Shown: positions 34,498 to 43,465 of the stretch, piece by piece
How the letters are laid out: each line of letters begins with the position of its first letter
Numbering within the stretch: the stretch's first letter is position 1
Assembly (NCBI RefSeq): GCF_015674855.1
Contig: NZ_JADMLG010000006.1
Span: 361,699-425,698 of the forward strand
Direction: 5' to 3'
Source: Nocardia bovistercoris
Lineage (GTDB): Bacteria; Actinomycetota; Actinomycetes; Mycobacteriales; Mycobacteriaceae
DNA length: 64,000 nucleotides
Position numbers and translations under genes: made by a program
Notes under the pieces: model-generated
Databases searched by the model: none
What the model was told of the DNA's origin: nothing
What the model saw: only the letters and a program-made list of their open reading frames with translations

Positions 34498-36064
34498 GAA
34501 TCTCCTCGAACGCCTCGGACAAGGACATCGCGGTCGCGTCGACCATGCGTCCGCCGGTGGCCCGCGCCACCCGGTCCAGTTCGTCGGGTCCGGCATCGCC
34601 GAACCGGACGGTGTAGGTGTGCACGGCCCTGACCTCGGGCGCCCGCTCGCCGTATGCGCGCAGGAAGTCCGCGACGCCGATTCCGGTGTTGTTCTCGCCA
34701 TCGGTCATCACCACGATGGTGACCGCCCGCTCGCCGCGATCCCGCAGCAGGGCGGCCACCTTCTCGTAGGCGGCATCCAGCGCCGACCACACCCCCGTGG
34801 TCTCGTCGAAGCTGTCGACGGCGAGGTAGTCGCCGATGGCGTCGAGATCCGATTGTCCGGCAATGCGGAACTCGCGCTCGTCCAGTACCCGGCCGCCGAA
34901 ACGCATGATGGTGAGTTCCTCGCCCCGGTACAAACGCACGAACTTTCCCGCCGTCGACGGATCGGCGCCACGCAGACCCGCGAACGTGGCGCGGAGCTCG
35001 GCCATCCGCGGCCCGCTCATCGAAGCGGAGAAGTCCAGCGCGAAGATGACGTGGGTCGGGATGTGCGTGCGTGGATTCGAGTAGTCGGCGATGAGGCGGT
35101 CGATCGTTTCCCTGCGGTCGGGGAAGTACAGCGTGTTGGTGCCGAAGTCGGGAAACCGGGAATCGCGATACGGCCGGGTCAGCGGCCTGCGCGAAGTCTT
35201 CTCCATGATCTCACGTTGCGCGCGTTCGGATTCGAACCAGGTGACGACGGTCTCGAAGGCGTCCCGCTTGCCGCGGTCGAGCAACATCATCGGGTAGTCG
35301 GCGAGAATGATGCCGTCGCGGGGGTACACGATCCGCAACGGTTCGCGCAGCGTCCCGCTCGCGTTCATGGACAGCAGCACGGACTCGTAGTCGATCAGTG
35401 CGTCCGCCGCGTTCTGGTCGGCGGTGTAGGCGGCGGCCAGTGCCTGGGAGGTGTCGGCGGACAGCGTGCGCCCGAGCAGGAAGCCGCGCAGTCTGTCACA
35501 GCTGATGTCGGCCTCCCGCAATGGGCCGCCGGTTCCGGCCGCCGCCGTGGCGACGCCGATCAGCGCGGCCAGCCCGCCCGCCGAACGCGCCGGATCCGCC
35601 ATCGCGTACCGCAGCATGCCCATGGCCGACCGGTCGGCCAGATCGGCCCAGGAGACCTGCCGATCCCGCACGGCGTTCTCGATCCCATCGGCGACCTCGG
35701 GTTTGACGCCGATCGCCAACGGCGAGAACATGAACCGGCGCGTGAGCGGCAGTTCGCCGGTGTATCCGCGCTGCTTCGCCGTCATCTCGAAGTAGCGGCT
35801 CGTCGACAACCACGCCACGTCGTGCTGGTATCGCCCCGGTTCCATGGCATCGGTGGCCTCGATCGTGCCGCGGTAGTCCATCACGAGTTCGATGCCGGTG
35901 TCGCGGCGCAGGTGGTCGAGCAGCGGTCGCATATCCGCGAGTTCGGAGGAGGCGAGCACCCGCAGGGTGACGTGCGGCGGCGACTCGGTGTCGCACGCGG
36001 TGGCAGGCACGAGGAGAGCGCACAGGACGATACCGACGAACTTTCCGACACTGGACCACTTCAT
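34484..36064 (-). CDS. Lipoprotein with solute-binding and VWA domains
   Basis: The 526-residue protein joins a periplasmic binding-protein-type domain (about residues 30-330; LRVLASSELADM, RIVYPRDGIILADYPMML) to a C-terminal VWA domain with MIDAS residues DFSASMSG and MTDGENNTG. Its signal peptide ends near Cys24 (ATAC), so it is probably a lipoprotein on the outer face of the membrane. ATG at 36064 overlaps the upstream gene's stop (ATGA). VWA/binding-protein fusions are known, but the role here is unknown. Confidence 0.8.
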   Translation of the reverse strand: MKWSSVGKFVGIVLCALLVPATACDTESPPHVTLRVLASSELADMRPLLDHLRRDTGIELVMDYRGTIEATDAMEPGRYQHDVAWLSTSRYFEMTAKQRGYTGELPLTRRFMFSPLAIGVKPEVADGIENAVRDRQVSWADLADRSAMGMLRYAMADPARSAGGLAALIGVATAAAGTGGPLREADISCDRLRGFLLGRTLSADTSQALAAAYTADQNAADALIDYESVLLSMNASGTLREPLRIVYPRDGIILADYPMMLLDRGKRDAFETVVTWFESERAQREIMEKTSRRPLTRPYRDSRFPDFGTNTLYFPDRRETIDRLIADYSNPRTHIPTHVIFALDFSASMSGPRMAELRATFAGLRGADPSTAGKFVRLYRGEELTIMRFGGRVLDEREFRIAGQSDLDAIGDYLAVDSFDETTGVWSALDAAYEKVAALLRDRGERAVTIVVMTDGENNTGIGVADFLRAYGERAPEVRAVHTYTVRFGDAGPDELDRVARATGGRMVDATAMSLSEAFEEIRGCR

Positions 36065-37221
36065 CGGGGGCATCCGCCCACCTCGACGATGAACTTGTCG
36101 AACACGTCGAACCTCGGCAGGCTCACGTAGGTGCCGTCGTCGGCGGCGGGCACGTCGAGGCCGCGACCGACGAGCAGTTCGTTCAGTTGTGAGCTGACCG
36201 TCCCCGGATTCCGGTCCAGCATTCGAAAACCCAGCTGCACAGCCCTTCTGCGCACTTCGGGATCGGTCTGCAGGAACTGCGCGAGCTTCCTTCCTTTGTC
36301 GTTGAGCGCGAGTAGTCGAGGTTGGGTCTCGAAATGCGCTCTCGGATACAGCAGAACCCGCTCCCGGTCCGGCCTTCCCGGCGGTCGCGACAATTGATAG
36401 GCGAGATATTGGTGTTCGTAGATCACGACGACGGGCGCGATCGACTTGCCCTCGGCGGATAGGTAATAGGGCATGCGGTCGGCCGTCGGCGCGCCCTGGG
36501 CTTCGTAGATTCGTCTCGGCGTCTCGGCGAACTCGATCACCTGCTTCTCGTTCGACGTCGTGAACCGCTGCCCGTACTTGGCGTAGGCGACCATGGCCTG
36601 ATACGTGCCGCCCGAATTCGACGCGCACACATCGGGAGTGTGCGCGAGCACCACATTGCTGCTGCCCGGCCCGTATCGGCGAATGTCGATCTGGTCCCAG
36701 CTGGTGCCCTGCTCGGTGAGTTCGACGAATTTGCCGATATCGACCCGGTAGTACAGCGTCTCGGCGGCGCCGCGCGGCACCGGCTCGGCCACGCCCGCCG
36801 CGCTCAGCGCCTGCGCGTACGGGCGATAGGTGGCGAGCACGATCGGACTGCTGAAGAGCAGGTAGCTCTGCACGTCCTTCTTGTTGTCCTGGCGCTCGGC
36901 CATGATCAGGTCGGCGGCGGGCTGGCCGGACGGGAAGACGAAATCGTAGCTTTCGATATCGTGCACGGCCACGTCGCGTGAGCCGCTGTCGTCGACGCGC
37001 ACGTCGAAACGGTTGCGCAGGAGGATCTTCTGCACCTCTTGGTCGCGGAAGAAGTCGACCTTCGAGCCCATCTTGCCGCGGATGACGATCGGCGGTTCGG
37101 CCGGACGGAACACCACCGCGACCGCGACGCCGATCAGCACGACCAGCAGCAGAGTCAGAAGCGGTACGGGACGAAAACGAACAGCGGACGGTGTGATACG
37201 CAAGAGCGGCTCGGCGGCCAC
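36061..37221 (-). CDS. Membrane-anchored extracytoplasmic substrate-binding-like protein
   Basis: GTG at 37221 has GGGGGAG four bases upstream and opens a 386-residue protein. It has one N-terminal helix (about residues 20-38, PLLTLLLVVLIGVAVAVV) and an extracytoplasmic domain with binding-protein features (GKMGSKVDFF, YDFVFPSGQPAADL, SPVVVIYEHQYLA-like strand). No permease or ATPase gene is adjacent, so it is unlikely to be a transporter part. First gene of the three-gene operon with the VWA lipoprotein. Confidence 0.7.
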   Translation of the reverse strand: MAAEPLLRITPSAVRFRPVPLLTLLLVVLIGVAVAVVFRPAEPPIVIRGKMGSKVDFFRDQEVQKILLRNRFDVRVDDSGSRDVAVHDIESYDFVFPSGQPAADLIMAERQDNKKDVQSYLLFSSPIVLATYRPYAQALSAAGVAEPVPRGAAETLYYRVDIGKFVELTEQGTSWDQIDIRRYGPGSSNVVLAHTPDVCASNSGGTYQAMVAYAKYGQRFTTSNEKQVIEFAETPRRIYEAQGAPTADRMPYYLSAEGKSIAPVVVIYEHQYLAYQLSRPPGRPDRERVLLYPRAHFETQPRLLALNDKGRKLAQFLQTDPEVRRRAVQLGFRMLDRNPGTVSSQLNELLVGRGLDVPAADDGTYVSLPRFDVFDKFIVEVGGCPR

Positions 37222-37351
37222 GATTCTCCCCCTGGCGGTTTCACCATTCGACAAGTGATCCGCGCTCAGGATACGCGCACCCGGCGACAACTCGGGGCCG
37301 TAGGCGGAAGATGTCTACCGACCGCGGGTATCCCGGCCGCGACAACGAAAT

Positions 37352-37380
37352 GCGGGCCGAACGGATCGTGTCCGGCCCGC
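37352..37380. terminator. Hairpin terminator of molybdopterin oxidoreductase gene
   Basis: GCGGGCCG and CGGCCCGC form a perfect 8-bp stem with a 13-base loop, 14 bases past the stop of the minus-strand molybdopterin oxidoreductase gene. Confidence 0.55.
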
Positions 37381-37393
37381 CTCATCCGACGGC

Positions 37394-39634
37394 TCAGACT
37401 TCCGCGCCCACAGGCTCCTCGACCGCGTCACTGCCCCGGCGCGGCGCGTCGTCGTCACGGGCGACTCGAATCGGAACGCCGACCAGTTGCGACATGCCCG
37501 CCAGCGCCTCGACGTCGTCGGGATCACTCGACATCAGCAGGTTCACATTCGCGCCGCCCGCGCGATTGGCATTGCGCCATCCGCCGGTTCCCTTGTGCCC
37601 GTAGCCGTGCGGCACGGCCACCACGCCCGCCATGATGTCCTCGGTCACCCCGGCGGGCAGCACGATCTCCCCGTGCGGCGAGGTGATCCGCATCGGGTCG
37701 CCGTCCTCGATGCCGAAGCGCGCGGCGTCGGCCACGTGGATCAGGGCGCGCTGCTGCCGTTTCCCGCTGCGCCACAGCAGCGGCGGGTTGTGCATCCACG
37801 AGTTCTCCGAGGCGGGTTCGCGCATGCCGATCAACCGCATCGGATAGTCCTGCGGCAGCGCGTATTCGGACATGCGCGCGATCTCGGCGGCGATGTCCTG
37901 GTGCGCGAGGCGCAGCCGTGGCCTGCGGTAGGCCACGACCTCACCGAGGACTCCGGTGCGGATGTTGTCCCCGAGCACCTTGCCGTGCGGGTGTTCTCCG
38001 ATCAGGCGGCGGAAGGTGAGACCGGATCGCCGCAGCCCGAAGCGGTTTCCGCCGTCGGCGAGCCGGATGATCATGTCGATCACCGGTCGCGGATGGAACT
38101 CGCGCCCGAACCGGCGCAGCAGGAAGCGCATGGCGCCGAATACGGCGAATATCGGTGTGCGCAGCGACAATCTGCGCATCAGGTCGTCGATGATCTCCCA
38201 TTCCGAGCGGGCCAGTCCTGGCGGCGCGACGACCGCGTCGGTGGCTTGGCGGAACGGGGTGGCCTGGAACTGCTGGAAGGTGATCGCAAAATCGTCGCGC
38301 TCGTACATGGTGGTGACGGGCAGGATGTAGTCGCAGTGCGCGGTGGTCTCGGTGACGTAGAGGTCGAGGCCGACCATGAGGTCGAGACCGGCGGCGGCGG
38401 ACTCCAATTCGTCACCGTTGGGCACCGAGAGCACCGGGTTGCCCGCGCTCACGAACAGCGCCTTGATCTGCCGGTCGCCCGGCACCGCGATCTCCTTGGC
38501 CATCAGCGCCGCGGGCTCGGAGCCGATCACGGCACGGAAGCCGCCGATGCGGGTGCGCTTGCGCCGGTAGGTCCGCCGCAGCGAGGCGCCCATCGCCATC
38601 ATCCCGGCGCGCTGGCCCGGTATGCCCAGGGTGCTGAACACGCTGCCGCCGGGCTGGTCGAGGTGACCGGTGAGCAGGTTGACGACGTCGATGAGGTAGG
38701 AGGCCAGGGTGCCGTGGCGGCCGACGCTGGTGCCGAATCGGCCGTAGACGGCGGCGCGCGGCGTGGCGGCGAGGGTCCTGGCCAGCTCGCGCACCCGGTC
38801 GGGGTCGATTCCGTGGTTCTCGACGGTGGCTTCCGGGGTGAACGGCGCGCACTGCCGCCGCAGCCACTCCAGGCCGTCGGCCAGCGCCGCGACCCGCTTC
38901 TCGTCGACGAGTCCTTCCGCGAACAGCACATTGAGCATCGCGAGCAGCAGCGCGGAGTCGCCGTCGGGCACGATGCCGAGCCATTCGTATTCGGCGGCGG
39001 TCTCGGTGCGGCGCGGGTCGACCACGATCACCCGGCCGCCGCGGTCGATGATCTCGCGCAGCCGGTCCTTGATGCGCGGCGCGGTCAGCAGACTGCCGTG
39101 CGAGACCAGCGGATTGGCGCCCATCATGATCAGCAGGTCGGTGCGCGCCAGGTCGGGAATCGGCACCGCCAGCGGCGATCCGTAGAGGAATTGGCTGGCC
39201 AGCAGCCTGCTGCTGGTGTCCTGGGTGGAGGCGGTGAAGTAGTGGGCGTCGGAGCCGATGCCCTTGATGAAGGCCGTCACCCCGAACAGATGCGAGTAGC
39301 TGAACGCCGCGGGATTGCCCATGTACCAGCCGATGGCGCCGGAACCGTGGCGACGGTGGATCGCGGTGAGACGCGCCGCGATATCCGACATCGCCTCCTC
39401 CCAGCCGACTTCCACGAATCCGTCGGGCGTGCGGCGCAGCGGGGTGGTCACGCGGTCGGGATCGTTGACGATCTCGGCGAAGGCGATACCCTTCTGACAG
39501 GCGAATCCCGCGGAGAGCGGATGGTCGCGATCCGGGCGCAGTTTCGTGAGCCGACCGTCCTCGACGGTGGCGACCATGCCGCACAGCGGCTCGCAGATTC
39601 GGCAGAAGGTCGTCTTGTTCTCGGTGTCCGGCAT
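37394..39634 (-). CDS. Molybdopterin-dependent oxidoreductase
   Basis: The 746-residue Mo/W-bis-MGD enzyme of the DMSO reductase superfamily binds an N-terminal [4Fe-4S] cluster through Cys11, Cys14, Cys18 and Cys46 (CRICEPLC, FACQKG). Family blocks are all present: GWEEAMSDI, MGANPLVSHG, GRFGTSVGRHG and the C-terminal MGD-binding domain (IRVARDDDAP end). The substrate could be a formate, nitrate or organic donor and is not predictable. It follows a zinc-ribbon gene in the same direction, and a TetR gene lies upstream. Confidence 0.92.
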   Translation of the reverse strand: MPDTENKTTFCRICEPLCGMVATVEDGRLTKLRPDRDHPLSAGFACQKGIAFAEIVNDPDRVTTPLRRTPDGFVEVGWEEAMSDIAARLTAIHRRHGSGAIGWYMGNPAAFSYSHLFGVTAFIKGIGSDAHYFTASTQDTSSRLLASQFLYGSPLAVPIPDLARTDLLIMMGANPLVSHGSLLTAPRIKDRLREIIDRGGRVIVVDPRRTETAAEYEWLGIVPDGDSALLLAMLNVLFAEGLVDEKRVAALADGLEWLRRQCAPFTPEATVENHGIDPDRVRELARTLAATPRAAVYGRFGTSVGRHGTLASYLIDVVNLLTGHLDQPGGSVFSTLGIPGQRAGMMAMGASLRRTYRRKRTRIGGFRAVIGSEPAALMAKEIAVPGDRQIKALFVSAGNPVLSVPNGDELESAAAGLDLMVGLDLYVTETTAHCDYILPVTTMYERDDFAITFQQFQATPFRQATDAVVAPPGLARSEWEIIDDLMRRLSLRTPIFAVFGAMRFLLRRFGREFHPRPVIDMIIRLADGGNRFGLRRSGLTFRRLIGEHPHGKVLGDNIRTGVLGEVVAYRRPRLRLAHQDIAAEIARMSEYALPQDYPMRLIGMREPASENSWMHNPPLLWRSGKRQQRALIHVADAARFGIEDGDPMRITSPHGEIVLPAGVTEDIMAGVVAVPHGYGHKGTGGWRNANRAGGANVNLLMSSDPDDVEALAGMSQLVGVPIRVARDDDAPRRGSDAVEEPVGAEV

Positions 39635-39684
39635 ATGGTTTCGCGCCTTTCGCGTGCTCCGATACCCTTGCGCGCTCCCCGGAG

Positions 39685-39981
39685 TCAGGAGACGCGGAAG
39701 CGTGTTCGATCGTTGTCCCGCCGCGGCACTTCCATGATCGCCCGCGTGGAATCGTGCCATCCGCACGGCAGGCCACAGGTGTGGTAGATCGTGCGTTCGA
39801 TCAGCCCGCGCGAGTAGGTCTTGACGGTCTCCGTCGCCTGGATCGCGTATCCGCAGTGCGGGCATTTGGCGAAGTAGTCGAGTATGTCGCTGCTCGTCAC
39901 CGCGATCAGGTCGCCGAGGACCGGTTCGTCGGACGGGCGCCGCCGGCTCGGGTCGACTCGCTCGTTGTGGTAGTCCTTCAT
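39685..39981 (-). CDS. Small zinc-ribbon protein (98 aa)
   Basis: 98 residues with two Cys pairs, CPHC at residues 40-43 and CGLPC further on, spaced as in a zinc ribbon, and a basic C-terminus. ATG at 39981 has GGA seven bases upstream. It is encoded 50 bases before the molybdopterin oxidoreductase gene on the same strand, so it may be an accessory factor or a redox partner of that enzyme. No family assigned. Confidence 0.65.
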   Translation of the reverse strand: MKDYHNERVDPSRRRPSDEPVLGDLIAVTSSDILDYFAKCPHCGYAIQATETVKTYSRGLIERTIYHTCGLPCGWHDSTRAIMEVPRRDNDRTRFRVS

Positions 39982-40029
39982 CGACGTCCACCCTCGTGCT
40001 CCACCGGCCGAGACCGGACCGAATATATT

Positions 40030-40046
40030 ACTGTTGAGATTACAGT
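40030..40046. promoter_or_regulatory. 17-bp TetR-type operator element
   Basis: ACTGTTGAGATTACAGT is an inverted repeat with ACTGT/ACAGT arms and a 7-base centre, flanked by one further matching base pair (T/A). It lies 48 bases before the zinc-ribbon gene start, so it probably controls the zinc-ribbon/molybdopterin unit. The TetR gene 50 bases away is the natural candidate regulator. Confidence 0.6.
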
Positions 40047-40095
40047 AGATATCGGACCCGGTAGCCGGTTTTTCGGTGAATCGCCCGCGATGCAT

Positions 40096-40725
40096 TCACA
40101 CCGACTCGATGTAGATCGCCCGCGACCAGATGGCCAGCAATGCCTCGATCCGGTCCGCGATGGCGGGCGGCTCGTCCGAGCACGCCTGTTCGATCGCGTA
40201 TTCGTTGAGTTCGAGCAGCACCCGCGTCAAGGTCCTGCTGTCCGGCTCGAGGTGCGCGAGCCCGGCCCGCCGCTCCTGTTCGATCAGCTCGGCGACCGGT
40301 TCCACGAACGAGGCGCGCGAGGCGTCCCACAGATCCCGCACATTCGGGTTGCGCCTGCGCGCGACGATCATCGCCTTGAAATAGTGCTTGTGGCTCTCGG
40401 CTGCGGCGAACAGCTGCCGCAGCATCCGCTCGAGCTTCTCGCGCGGCTCACCCGGCCCGTCGATCAGCGCCCGACTGGCCGCAACCACTTCCTTGTAGAA
40501 CTCGTCGCCGAGCGCGGCGGCGCAGGCGGCCTTGTCCTGGAAGTAGAAGTAGAACGCCGACCGACTGACACCGGCCGCCGAGGTCAGATCGGCGATATTG
40601 ATATCGTCGAGCGACCGTTCGGCGAGCTGCACGTCCAACGCCCGCAACAGCGCCTCCCGCCGCTGATCCCCCCGTTTGGGCGCACGCCGATCCAACACCT
40701 CGGCGAGCTGATCGCTATCCGCCAT
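40096..40725 (-). CDS. TetR/AcrR family transcriptional regulator
   Basis: 209-residue regulator with an N-terminal helix-turn-helix (about residues 22-70; GVSRSAFYFYFQDKAACAA) and a helical ligand domain with SHKHYFKAMI. It sits directly upstream of the zinc-ribbon/molybdopterin unit, on the same strand, with two candidate operators nearby (40030-40046 and 40753-40766). Likely a local repressor of that unit and of itself. Confidence 0.9.
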   Translation of the reverse strand: MADSDQLAEVLDRRAPKRGDQRREALLRALDVQLAERSLDDINIADLTSAAGVSRSAFYFYFQDKAACAAALGDEFYKEVVAASRALIDGPGEPREKLERMLRQLFAAAESHKHYFKAMIVARRRNPNVRDLWDASRASFVEPVAELIEQERRAGLAHLEPDSRTLTRVLLELNEYAIEQACSDEPPAIADRIEALLAIWSRAIYIESV

Positions 40726-40752
40726 GTGTGCCCACCCGACCGTCGTATCGAT

Positions 40753-40766
40753 TCGACATGTGTCGA
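40753..40766. promoter_or_regulatory. Palindrome upstream of TetR gene
   Basis: TCGACA-TG-TGTCGA, a 6-bp inverted repeat with a two-base centre, lies 28 bases before the start of the minus-strand TetR gene (40725). The place fits an autoregulatory operator. It differs from the recurrent 17-bp element. Confidence 0.45.
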
Positions 40767-40877
40767 CAATAGTTCACACACGACTGCGCCGCGAGGGCGT
40801 ACGGGCCCGTCGGCTCGCGGGATCGACAGAGTAGCCCCTGCCCGATTCGACAGATCAGCGGTCGATGCGGCGATTCG

Positions 40878-40914
40878 ACCACCCCGGCGAGCGCACGCGG
40901 CCCGCCGGGGTGGT
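40878..40914. terminator. Hairpin terminator of P450 gene
   Basis: ACCACCCCGGCG and CGCCGGGGTGGT form a perfect 12-bp stem with a 13-base loop, 14 bases beyond the stop codon of the minus-strand P450 gene that ends at 40928. Confidence 0.65.
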
Positions 40915-40927
40915 CTACGGAATTCGC

Positions 40928-42139
40928 CTACTTCAGGTAGACGGGCACCCGTGCGTGTCCGTTGGAGATGAAACCGGGGACCGCGCCCAGTTCCGACGGG
41001 TCGGCCGCGAGGCGCATGTCGGGGAACCGCTCGAACAGCGCTCGCAGCGCCACCGTGCCCTCCAACCTGGCGAGGTTCGCGCCGAGGCAGCGGTGCGCGC
41101 CCCAGCCGAAAGCCAGGTGTTCGGTGGTGGATCGTCCGATGTCGTAGGCGTCCGCGTCGGCGCCGTAGACGTTCGGGTCGCGGTTGGCCGCCGCGTAGGA
41201 GGCGAGGATCGCCTCGTTCTTCTCGATGCGGACACCGTCGATCTCGATGTCCTCGACCGCGTAGCGCAGCGGAAGGTGCGCGACCGGGGCCTCGAACCGC
41301 AACGTCTCCTCGACCACCGCATCCCACAGCCGCGGCTCGGCCCGCACCTTCGCCAACTGCTCGGGGTGGGTCAGCATCGCCACGATCGCCTGGTCGAGCA
41401 GGTTCACCGTGGTCTCGTGACCGGCGCTGATGATCAACAGCAGCGTGTCGATCAACTCCTGCTTCGACAGGCTGCCGTCGTGCTCGTCGCTGGTCGAGAT
41501 CAGCACACTGGTCAGGTCGTCCCCCGGCTCGCCGCGGCGGCGACCGACGAGGTCGGACAGGATCTCCTGCATGTTCTGATAGGCCATGGCGCCCTTGGCC
41601 GGGTCGGTGTCGAAGATGTCGTCGACACAGGTGCGCAGGCCCGCCCAGAGGTCCTCGGGAACCCCCATCAGGTCTCCGATGACCCGGATCGGCAGTGGAT
41701 AGGCGAAACCTTCTCGCAGATCCACGATTTCCCCTGCGGGCGCGGCGGCGAGGTCGGCCAGCAGCGCGTCGGCGATGCCCGCTATCCGCGGTTGCATCTC
41801 CGCGATCCGCTTGGGCGTGAACGCCTTTCGGACCAGACCGCGCAGCCGGGTGTGGTCGCCGCCGTACGCGGTGAACATGTTCTCCACCGCCACCCAGGTA
41901 TACAGCGCCCACGTGGGGCTGATCCGCGGGAACAGGTCCCAGTGCTGACGGGCGTCCTTGGATACGCGCGGGTCGAGCAGCAGCTGCTTGAGCAGCGCGG
42001 CGTCCGACACCGCCCACGCGGTGATCCCGTCGGGCAGTTCGACGAGCGCGGTGCGGCCGCGCCTGCGCAGTTCGGCGGACTCGCCCTGGATATCGGCGCC
42101 CGCGGTGTTGAGGACCAACGGAGTCGCTGGCTCGGACAT
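40928..42139 (-). CDS. Cytochrome P450 (canonical)
   Basis: 403-residue bacterial class I P450. It has the I-helix SAGHETT acid-alcohol pair, the K-helix ExxR (EETLR), and the haem-binding FGWGAHRCLGA with the thiolate Cys. All catalytic landmarks are present. The ATG at 42139 has AGGAG nine bases upstream. The next gene upstream on the same strand, 36 bases away, encodes an atypical P450, so the two are likely co-transcribed. No ferredoxin gene is adjacent; the substrate is unknown. Confidence 0.95.
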   Translation of the reverse strand: MSEPATPLVLNTAGADIQGESAELRRRGRTALVELPDGITAWAVSDAALLKQLLLDPRVSKDARQHWDLFPRISPTWALYTWVAVENMFTAYGGDHTRLRGLVRKAFTPKRIAEMQPRIAGIADALLADLAAAPAGEIVDLREGFAYPLPIRVIGDLMGVPEDLWAGLRTCVDDIFDTDPAKGAMAYQNMQEILSDLVGRRRGEPGDDLTSVLISTSDEHDGSLSKQELIDTLLLIISAGHETTVNLLDQAIVAMLTHPEQLAKVRAEPRLWDAVVEETLRFEAPVAHLPLRYAVEDIEIDGVRIEKNEAILASYAAANRDPNVYGADADAYDIGRSTTEHLAFGWGAHRCLGANLARLEGTVALRALFERFPDMRLAADPSELGAVPGFISNGHARVPVYLK

Positions 42140-42175
42140 GATCGAACTCTCCTGATCGGCTGGAAATTCTGGACG

Positions 42176-43465
42176 TCAGCGGCTTCGCACGCGGTGATCG
42201 GGAACCGGGAAAGCGACCGGAGCCGCCGGGAACGTCACCGGCAGCGCCGTCAAGGCGCGGTGGAAAGGCCCGGGGCGCCATTCCAGTTCGGACACCGGGA
42301 CCGCGAGCTCGATGTCGGGGAACATATCGAGCAGCTGGTCGATCGCGGTCTCGGCGATCAGGTAGGCCGCGTCCCTGGCCGGGCACGCGTGCGGTCCGAT
42401 ACTGAAGGCAAGGTGTGAGCGGTTGCCGTCGCGATTGCCGCTGTTGACCCCGGGATCGTTGTTGGCCGCGGCGATTCCGATCACCACCGGCCGATGCGCG
42501 GGCAGCCAGACGTCGTCGATCAGCACGGGCGCGGGCGGGTAGGAGATGCAGTAGTTGGCCAGTGGCGGATCCTCGAACAGGGCCACGTCCAACGCGTCCC
42601 TGGTCACCAGACTCCCGCCGATCACGCCGCCCGCGAAGCGCTCGTCGGTCAGCATGATCCGCAACGCGTTCGCGATCAGCTGGACCATCGGCTCGATTCC
42701 CGCGCCGTAGAAGGTCACCAACTGCTGGACGACCTCCTCGTCGTCGAGCTCGTGGAAGTGGGCGATCAACCGTGCCGTGATGTCGTCACCGCCGGCGGCG
42801 CGCTTGCGGTCGACCTGCTCCTGCAACGCGTCCATCAGGCTTCGTTCCCCGGCGGCGGCCTGTTCGCCGGACTCGAACATGGCGGCCATCCCCGCCGCCA
42901 CCCTGGCGCCGATATCGGGTTCGACGCCGAGCATGGTGTTCAAGACGGTGAAGACGAGGGGCAGGATGTACCGGTCGAGCAGATCGACCGCGCCTTCGGT
43001 GCGGAAGTCGTTGATCAGCGTTATCGCGACTTCCTCGACCATGTACCGCAGGGTGAAAAGGTCGACTTCCTCCACGGCCTCTTTCGTCGGCCGCCGGTAA
43101 CGCTCGTGCGCGCTTCCCGCGCTGCGCAGCGCGTTTCGCCGATGGCGCATCATCGCCAGCACCGGACAGTCGGGCGGGATATCGCGTTCCCACTCCCTCG
43201 GGTCCGCCGGGAAGTGGTCGGGATCGTTCAGGATTCGGCGCGCGAGGTCGTAGCCGAGCACCAAGGTCGCAGGCACGCCCGGCGACAACTCGACCGGCGC
43301 CAACGCCCCGAACTCCACCCGCATCCGGGCGTAGGTTCCGTGCGGATCGGACGCGAAGTCGGGCGTGTACATCTGGATGCGACGCTGCGGCGCCATGCCC
43401 GGCGCTTGCTCCGACCGCGAGCGGAACTCGTTCGACGTCCTGCCCGCTACCACCGAATCAGACAC
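42176..43465 (-). CDS. Atypical cytochrome P450 lacking ExxR (CYP157-like)
   Basis: 429 residues with a P450 haem-thiolate motif FSIGPHACPARD, so the Cys ligand is kept. The K-helix region reads DALDVALFEDPPLANY with no ExxR, and the I-helix segment GAGIEPM lacks the usual acid-Thr pair. The Streptomyces CYP157 family is known for losing ExxR, and this resembles it. The second atypical P450 at 46403 shares these features. GTG start at 43465, GAGGAGG six bases upstream. Confidence 0.85.
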   Translation of the reverse strand: MSDSVVAGRTSNEFRSRSEQAPGMAPQRRIQMYTPDFASDPHGTYARMRVEFGALAPVELSPGVPATLVLGYDLARRILNDPDHFPADPREWERDIPPDCPVLAMMRHRRNALRSAGSAHERYRRPTKEAVEEVDLFTLRYMVEEVAITLINDFRTEGAVDLLDRYILPLVFTVLNTMLGVEPDIGARVAAGMAAMFESGEQAAAGERSLMDALQEQVDRKRAAGGDDITARLIAHFHELDDEEVVQQLVTFYGAGIEPMVQLIANALRIMLTDERFAGGVIGGSLVTRDALDVALFEDPPLANYCISYPPAPVLIDDVWLPAHRPVVIGIAAANNDPGVNSGNRDGNRSHLAFSIGPHACPARDAAYLIAETAIDQLLDMFPDIELAVPVSELEWRPGPFHRALTALPVTFPAAPVAFPVPDHRVRSR

